A stretch of DNA of 64,000 nucleotides, from NCBI GenBank assembly GCA_030018455.1, contig JASEFU010000009.1:1-64000 (forward strand), read 5' to 3'. Under the pieces are notes generated by a model. That model was not told the DNA's origin. It was given only the letters and a program-made list of their open reading frames with translations, and searched no databases. Below, in pieces: positions 59,297 to 64,000 of this stretch; position 1 is the stretch's first letter; every line of letters begins with the position of its first letter. Origin of the DNA: Dehalococcoidia bacterium. Its GTDB lineage: Bacteria; Chloroflexota; Dehalococcoidia; DSTF01; JALHUB01. The translations under genes and the position numbers were made by a program.

Positions 59297-60058
59297 ATGA
59301 CGGTTTCGTGGTCGCCGCGCGCGATGCGCATCGACGCGGCCGGCCTGCACTACCGCGAGCTCAACCGTCTCATCCGGGAAATGGCTTCGCGCTCGGTGCG
59401 CCGGGTGGAACTGCACAACGTCTTCGGGCAGCGCTACATCGGCACCAATCTCAGGGGGCGCGCCCGCATCGACATCTACGGCACGCCGGGGAACGACCTC
59501 GGCGCTTTCATGGACGGCCCGACCATCGTCGTTCACGGCAACGCGCAGGACGGTTGCGGCAACACCATGAACGGCGGCACGATAATCGTTCACGGCCGCG
59601 CCGGCGACATCACCGGCCTGGCAGCTCGCGGCGGCAAGATATTCGTCCGCGACAACGTCGGCTACCGCGCCGGCATCCATATGAAAGAATACAACGGCAA
59701 GCACCCGCTTCTCGTCGTCGGCGGCACGTCTCAGGACTTTCTCGGCGAGTACATGGCAGGCGGCGTCCTCGTGCTGCTGGGACTGCAACTCCGCGAAGGC
59801 GAACCCCATCCCGCTAACCTCGTCGGTGCGGGGATGCACGGCGGCGTCATCTATCTCCGCGGCACGATCGACCGTGAGCGCCTGGACAATGCGGTGACGG
59901 TGAGCGAGCCGGGCGAAAAGGAGACGGCCTTCCTGAGGCGCGTTGCGCGGGAGTTCGGCAGGCACTTCGGCCGCGACGAAGAAGACATCATGTTGCGCCC
60001 CTTCCTCAAGCTCGCGCCCCTATCGCACCGGCCTTACGGGCGGCTCTACGCCCACTAG
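59297..60058 (+). CDS. Glutamate synthase, GXGXG-domain subunit
   Basis: The 253-residue protein is the right-handed beta-helix domain of glutamate synthase as its own subunit. Repeats such as RARIDIYGTPGNDLGAFMDG, GNAQDGCGNTMNGGTIIVHG and GRAGDITGLAARGGKIFVRD give the G-x-x-G-x-x-x-G pattern. The domain is structural and holds the ammonia tunnel together. ATG 59297 is chosen; an in-frame ATG at 59171 would add 42 residues with no family similarity. Confidence 0.88.
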   Translation: MTVSWSPRAMRIDAAGLHYRELNRLIREMASRSVRRVELHNVFGQRYIGTNLRGRARIDIYGTPGNDLGAFMDGPTIVVHGNAQDGCGNTMNGGTIIVHGRAGDITGLAARGGKIFVRDNVGYRAGIHMKEYNGKHPLLVVGGTSQDFLGEYMAGGVLVLLGLQLREGEPHPANLVGAGMHGGVIYLRGTIDRERLDNAVTVSEPGEKETAFLRRVAREFGRHFGRDEEDIMLRPFLKLAPLSHRPYGRLYAH

Positions 60059-60097
60059 GGAGCCGTCGTCGTTAGAAAAAAGTGAGAAATCGGAGGC

Positions 60098-60135
60098 GGC
60101 AACCGCTTGCCATATACCCGCTCATCGTTTATCCT
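60098..60135 (+). promoter_or_regulatory. gdhA promoter with overlapping palindrome
   Basis: TTGCCA (60107-60112), 17 bases, TATCCT (60130-60135). GGCAA (60098-60102) and TTGCC (60107-60111) make an inverted repeat that covers the -35, and the whole GGCAACCGCTTGCC is nearly the same as 54466-54479 in the glutamate synthase promoter region. Confidence 0.5.
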
Positions 60136-60168
60136 ACCGGCGAAAAGACCCCCGGAGGTGAAAGGAAG

Positions 60169-61449
60169 ATGAGCGATAGCCAGGCCATGCCCATCGTCGA
60201 ACCCGCCGTCGGCAACCCCTGGGAGAACGCGCAGGCCCAATTCGACGCCGTCGCCGAGATCATGAACCTCGACGACGACACCCGGAGAGAGCTTCGCACT
60301 CCCCAGCGCGAGCTGACCGTCAACTTTCCCGTGCGGATGGATGACGGCAGCATTCAGATGTTTACGGGGTACCGCGTGCAACACAACAGCGCGCTCGGAC
60401 CCCACAAGGGAGGGATCCGCTATCACCCCGACGTAAGCCTCGACGAGGTCAGGGCGCTGGCGATGTGGATGACCTGGAAGTGTTCCGTCGCCGGCCTGCC
60501 TTACGGAGGAGGCAAAGGTGGCGTCATCTGCAACCCCAAGGAGATGTCGGCGCGCGAGCTGGAAAGCCTGACGCGCCGCTACGCCGCCGAGATCAGTTGT
60601 GTAATCGGCCCCTGGAAGGACGTGCCCGCGCCGGACGTGAACACCACCGGTCAGATCATGGCCTGGATGATGGACACGATAAGCCGGCAGTGCGGCGAGG
60701 CCAAGCCGGGCGTCATCACCGGCAAGCCCCTCTGCGTCTTCGGCAGCGAGGGCCGCTTCGAGGCCACCGGCCGCGGCGTCCTCTACGTCGCCCAGGAGGC
60801 CTGCCCGTACAGGAACACGCCGCTCGCCGGCGCAACGGTCGCCGTCCAGGGGTTCGGCAACGCCGGCACCGTCGCCGCCTGTCTTCTCGAGGAGGCGGGA
60901 GCGCGAGTCGTCGCCGTCAGCGACACCTCCGGCGGCATCTACAACCGAAAAGGGCTCGACGCCAAGGCCCTGACAACCTACAAGCGGTCGGGAGGGCGCG
61001 TCGCCGAGAGCGGCGCCGGCGACCGCATCACCAACGCCGAGCTCCTCACCCTGCCGGTGGACGTGCTCGTGCCCGCGGCCTTCGAGGGCCAGATAACCGA
61101 GAGGAACGCCGCCGACGTCAAGGCGCGCATCATCCTTGAGGCGGCGAACGGGCCCATCTCACCGGAGGCGGACGAGATACTGAACGAGGCCGGCGCCTTC
61201 GTCGTGCCCGACATTCTGGCCAGCGCCGGCGGCGTCATCGTCTCCTACTTCGAGTGGCTGCAGAACATCAACGGCTACTACTGGGACGAGGACGAAGTCA
61301 ACGACCGCCTGCACCGCATGATGACGAAGGCGTTCCGCCAGGTCGTCGCCGTCCACGAGCGCGACAAGCTTCCCATGAGGCAGGCGGCATACGTGGTGGC
61401 CGTGCAGCGCGTCGTCGACGCCACGAAGGCAAGGGGCGTCTACCTGTAG
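60169..61449 (+). CDS. gdhA: Glutamate dehydrogenase
   Basis: The 426-residue hexameric enzyme converts 2-oxoglutarate and ammonia to glutamate with NAD(P)H. The substrate-binding block is GGIRYHPDVSLDEVRALAMWMTWK and the catalytic Lys lies in GLPYGGGKGGV (near residue 115), followed by the Rossmann motif VQGFGNAGTVAACLL and VSYFEWLQNINGYYW. ATG 60169 with GGAGGTGAAAGGAAG upstream is clear. Placed between split glutamate synthase and NrpR, it completes an ammonia-assimilation block. Coenzyme choice cannot be read safely. Confidence 0.95.
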   Translation: MSDSQAMPIVEPAVGNPWENAQAQFDAVAEIMNLDDDTRRELRTPQRELTVNFPVRMDDGSIQMFTGYRVQHNSALGPHKGGIRYHPDVSLDEVRALAMWMTWKCSVAGLPYGGGKGGVICNPKEMSARELESLTRRYAAEISCVIGPWKDVPAPDVNTTGQIMAWMMDTISRQCGEAKPGVITGKPLCVFGSEGRFEATGRGVLYVAQEACPYRNTPLAGATVAVQGFGNAGTVAACLLEEAGARVVAVSDTSGGIYNRKGLDAKALTTYKRSGGRVAESGAGDRITNAELLTLPVDVLVPAAFEGQITERNAADVKARIILEAANGPISPEADEILNEAGAFVVPDILASAGGVIVSYFEWLQNINGYYWDEDEVNDRLHRMMTKAFRQVVAVHERDKLPMRQAAYVVAVQRVVDATKARGVYL

Positions 61450-61496
61450 CGCAAGTGGGTGACGCCGCATAATAACATAAATACAAATGAATGCTT

Positions 61497-61529
61497 CCGG
61501 CCCCGTCGTTCGAGCAGCGCCGGGGCCGG
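61497..61529. promoter_or_regulatory. Inverted repeat upstream of nrpR
   Basis: CCGGCCCCG (61497-61505) and CGGGGCCGG (61521-61529) are perfect nine-base inverted copies with a 15-base spacer, ending 12 bases before ATG 61542. A leader hairpin that hides the ribosome site, an operator, or the gdhA terminator (no T-run) are alternatives. Confidence 0.5.
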
Positions 61530-61541
61530 GAGAGGTTGCAC

Positions 61542-62537
61542 ATGCTTGAAAGCGAAGCGCGCGAGACAGAGCGCAAGATAGTGTCGATTCTCAAGGTGCT
61601 GAGCGAGTCGCCGGAACCGCTGGGCTCAATCAGCATAGCCCGCGCCCTCCAGGACCACGGCATCTACCTGAGCGAAAGGGCCGTGCGCTACCACCTGAGG
61701 ATCACCGACGAGCGCGGCTTTACCCAGCCGCTGGGCCGCGACGGGCGGATGCTTACCTCCAAGGGAATGGAGGAGCTGCGCATGGCCCTCGCGCCCGACC
61801 AGGTGGGCTTCGTCATCGAGAGGATCGCATCGCTCGCGTTCCAGACGACTTTCGACCCGGAGACACGGAGCGGCGGCGTGATCATCAACACCTCGCTTTT
61901 CCCGAAGGACCGGTTCAAGCGCGCCCTCTCGGCGATGAAGGAGGCGTTCTCCGCCAACATCTGCGTCAGCCACCTCGTCGCCGTGGCCGACGAGGGCGAC
62001 AAGCTGGGCGACGTCATTATCCCCGAGGGCCGCGTCGGCTTTGCTACCGTGTGCAGCGCCACGATCAACGGCGTGCTCCTGAAGAACGGCATCCCCATGG
62101 ACTCGCGCTTCGGCGGCATCCTGGAGATGCGTGGCTCCGTGCCCCGGCGCTTCGTCGCCGTCATCCATTACGCCGGCTCCTCTCTCGACCCGTCGCTCGC
62201 CTACATTAAGGCGCGCATGACGAGCGTCCGCGAGGCGGCGGCGAAGGGCGACGGCATGATCCTCGCCAACTTCCGCGAGATACCGGCGGCGGCCAAGCCG
62301 ATAACCGGCCAGGTGGTCGAGAAGATGAAGGAGGCGGGGATCGGCGGCGTCGTGCTCATGGGGTACACCAGCCAGCCGGTGTGCCAGATACCGGTCGGGC
62401 TGAACAAGGTCGGCATGATCCTGCACGGCGGCCTGAACCCGGTCGCCGCCGCGGAGGAGGCGGGCATAGAGGCCGAGAACATCGCCAACAGCGGCGTCAT
62501 GGACTTTCAGCGCCTCGGCAGCTTCTGGGACATCTGA
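61542..62537 (+). CDS. nrpR: NrpR-family nitrogen regulator
   Basis: The 331-residue protein has an N-terminal RNase R-type winged helix (ETERKIVSILKVLSES, then YLSERAVRYHLRITDERGF) and one NrpR/DUF128 ligand domain (GGVIINTSLFPKD, GVIIP-like DVIIPEGRVGFATVCSATINGVLL, PVGLNKVGMILHGGLNP). In methanogens NrpR represses nif and glnA and is released by 2-oxoglutarate. It is mainly archaeal, with known bacterial members in Dehalococcoides. GGGAGAGG precedes ATG 61542. The gene context makes glt and gdhA its likely targets. Confidence 0.88.
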   Translation: MLESEARETERKIVSILKVLSESPEPLGSISIARALQDHGIYLSERAVRYHLRITDERGFTQPLGRDGRMLTSKGMEELRMALAPDQVGFVIERIASLAFQTTFDPETRSGGVIINTSLFPKDRFKRALSAMKEAFSANICVSHLVAVADEGDKLGDVIIPEGRVGFATVCSATINGVLLKNGIPMDSRFGGILEMRGSVPRRFVAVIHYAGSSLDPSLAYIKARMTSVREAAAKGDGMILANFREIPAAAKPITGQVVEKMKEAGIGGVVLMGYTSQPVCQIPVGLNKVGMILHGGLNPVAAAEEAGIEAENIANSGVMDFQRLGSFWDI

Positions 62538-62630
62538 CCACCGCCTGATTCCACCTTCGCCGCTCCACTTCCTCGTTCCAGCAAGACCTCTCTGTAGACT
62601 CTGCTGCCGCCCCGTCGACTGAGACGACGT

Positions 62631-62647
62631 GGAGGGCTGAAGCCTCC
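62631..62647. repeat. Dispersed hairpin repeat, family B
   Basis: GGAGGGCTGAAGCCTCC, followed by GCTACATT as at 8840-8847, pairs with one bulged G around GA. Confidence 0.5.
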
Positions 62648-62749
62648 GCTACATTGCCGCCGGCGGCCTTCCTGCGCACTTCGGTCGCGCCCAACCGGGC
62701 TTTGGCTTATACTTCCCGCGAATCGAGGGTCAAGAGAGGAGCTCCCATA

Positions 62750-63562
62750 ATGGCAATGGAGAAGTTCGACCTTGCCGGCAAAGCGATTGTCGTCACCGGC
62801 GCCGCCCGCGGCCTAGGGAAGCAGATGACCCTCGCCCTCGCGAAGGCGGGCGCCGACATCCTCGCCGCCGACCTGCTGACAGAGCAGAACGAGCAGACGG
62901 TCGAAGAGGTGCGCGCGCTCGGGCGCCGCGCCCTCTCCATGTCGGTCGACGTGCGCGACTCGCGCCAGTGCGACGCCCTCATTCAGCGTTGCCTCGACGA
63001 GTTCGGGCGCATCGACGTCATGCTCAGCAACGCCGGCCTCGGTGAGCGCCGTGGCCTCGGCAAGCCGCTGCTTGAGGTGACCGACGACGACTGGCACGAC
63101 AACCTCCAGGTGAATCTCTCCAGCGCTTTCTACTGCGCCCGCGCCGCCGCCCGCCCGATGATGGAGCAGCGCTCCGGCGTCATCATCAACCTCGGCTCCG
63201 GCACGGCGCTGCGCGGCGCGCCCAACATCTTTCCCTACGCGGCGGCGAAAGCGGCCGTCATCTCGCTGAGCAAGTCGCTCGGAGTCATGCTCGCTCCCTA
63301 CAACATACGCGTCCACTGCATCATCCCCGGCGAGATCGCGCGGCGGCCCGTCGAAAGCGAAGACGAGGAGCAGTACTGGCGCGACCGCGGCCGCTTCTTC
63401 CCCGCACAGCGTGTGGGCGAGCCGTGGGAGCTGGGGCCGCTCGCCGTGTTCCTCGCCTCCGATGCCTCCAGCTACATGACGGGCCAGGGCTTCCCGCTCG
63501 ATGGCGGCTTCCTCGCAGGGGGACTCGCTCCCATCCCATTCGCCCCCAGGGTCGAAATCTAA
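62750..63562 (+). CDS. Short-chain dehydrogenase/reductase
   Basis: The 270-residue classical SDR has the cofactor motif VVTGAARGLGKQM (near residue 15), LSNAGLG, a Ser in INLGSGTALRG and the catalytic YAAAK (near residue 163). The Asp after the second strand (AADLL) suggests NAD(H) preference. GAGGAG precedes ATG 62750. The alcohol or ketone substrate is unknown; FabG-like and sugar-acid dehydrogenases look alike. A TATACT lies 40 bases upstream. Confidence 0.87.
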   Translation: MAMEKFDLAGKAIVVTGAARGLGKQMTLALAKAGADILAADLLTEQNEQTVEEVRALGRRALSMSVDVRDSRQCDALIQRCLDEFGRIDVMLSNAGLGERRGLGKPLLEVTDDDWHDNLQVNLSSAFYCARAAARPMMEQRSGVIINLGSGTALRGAPNIFPYAAAKAAVISLSKSLGVMLAPYNIRVHCIIPGEIARRPVESEDEEQYWRDRGRFFPAQRVGEPWELGPLAVFLASDASSYMTGQGFPLDGGFLAGGLAPIPFAPRVEI

Positions 63563-63711
63563 CCGGCAATCACGGCCCGTTCCGTCTCGCCCGGCTCCCA
63601 CAGCGGTCTGCCGCGGCCCCGCCTTCAAGTCGGGAATTACCCCTATGCAGGGAGGACCGCCCGCGGCCGATATCTCTCTGTACCAAGCCGATGAGGAGGT
63701 AGGATTCAGGG

Positions 63712-64000
63712 ATGTATAAGAAGATGCTCGTCCCCATTGACGGCTCCATGCGATCGGAAGTCGTCGTTCCCCACGCCGCGGCGACCGCCAAGGCTTTGGG
63801 ATGCAACGTCCGGCTCCTCACCGTCGTCGATCTGAGCAAGAACGGCAACGGCAAGAATGTGGACTCGGTCGGCGACGAAGCAGCCAGCGTTGCTTGGATC
63901 GAAGCGCAGATCGAACAGGCCGAGAGCTACATGCACCCGGTCGCCGAGCGTTTTGCCGACCACGGATTGAGGGCCGAAATGGAGGTCCGCTTCGGCAGTC
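63712..64000 (+). CDS. Universal stress protein, partial
   Basis: The reading frame starts at ATG 63712 (MYKKMLVPIDGSMRSEVVVP) and runs off the window after 96 codons. The start, VPIDGS, is typical of UspA-family proteins, with the first strand and the conserved Asp. The ATP-binding G-x2-G-x9-G motif would lie beyond the window edge. GAGGAGG lies about 13 bases upstream. Confidence 0.8.
   Translation, partial: MYKKMLVPIDGSMRSEVVVPHAAATAKALGCNVRLLTVVDLSKNGNGKNVDSVGDEAASVAWIEAQIEQAESYMHPVAERFADHGLRAEMEVRFGS

Noticed and set aside
54257-62541. Methanogen NrpR operator GGAA-N6-TTCC
   Set aside because: I looked upstream of the Fe-S gene, gdhA and nrpR and found none.
1-64000. tRNA or rRNA genes
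   Set aside because: No T-arm consensus with a matching acceptor stem or rRNA segment was recognised in any gap.

Overview
The window reads as a GC-rich bacterial chromosome segment with short intergenic gaps and ordinary housekeeping genes (rel, hisS, prfA-prmC, rsmI, metG, recO-recR, dnaX, ybeY). These sit beside several genes whose best-known relatives are archaeal or anaerobic: NrpR, split archaeal-type glutamate synthase, AhbA/AhbB siroheme decarboxylase, a TreT-like glycosyltransferase, a thiolase with a DUF35 partner, TupABC tungstate uptake and a pyruvate:ferredoxin oxidoreductase. NrpR homologues are known in Dehalococcoides, so a Chloroflexota (Dehalococcoidia-like) host is my best guess. 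That is inference; no rRNA or tRNA gene is present to test it.

Layout. 0.1-5 kb: zinc-ribbon gene, then rel, yifB and an SGNH lipoprotein on the minus strand. 5.4-14.6 kb: translation genes hisS, prfA, prmC, rsmI, metG, then tatD and a polyprenyl synthase, with guaB3 on the minus strand. 14.6-19 kb: minus-strand repair/replication block (fmdB-like, recO, recR, ybaB, dnaX, ybeY). 19-28 kb: Nudix hydrolase, AhbD-like radical SAM with AhbA/AhbB, two tandem GT4 glycosyltransferases (one degenerate), a hydrolase and TldD/TldE. 28.5-35 kb: NDUFA9-like protein, methyltransferase, YjbQ, and a minus-strand tungstate operon with a ModE-like regulator and a matching palindrome. 35-39 kb: MidA, an unlisted 30-residue membrane protein with its own consensus promoter, DUF35-thiolase pair, metallo-beta-lactamase-fold protein. 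39-46.4 kb: NuoI-like and NuoG-like proteins and a two-subunit PFOR, followed by a candidate independent non-coding RNA. 46.4-54.3 kb: HAD phosphatase, LysE, repeat-rich gap, YHS protein, hydroxyacid dehydrogenase, PyrE-like protein, lipoprotein, HTH protein, membrane-embedded spermidine-synthase-like protein. 54.6-62.5 kb: five-gene glutamate synthase, glutamate dehydrogenase and NrpR. The end holds an SDR and a universal stress protein cut by the window edge.

How it fits together. The 54.6-62.5 kb block makes a self-contained ammonia-assimilation unit: Fe-S protein and flavoprotein feed electrons to a glutamate synthase split into amidotransferase, FMN and GXGXG subunits, GdhA offers the direct route, and NrpR is the likely 2-oxoglutarate-responsive regulator. 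The two promoters share a 14-base motif. The 39-46 kb block joins 2-oxoacid oxidation to an Fe-S wire resembling part of complex I but without NuoE/NuoF. Short hairpin repeats of three families lie in the larger gaps.
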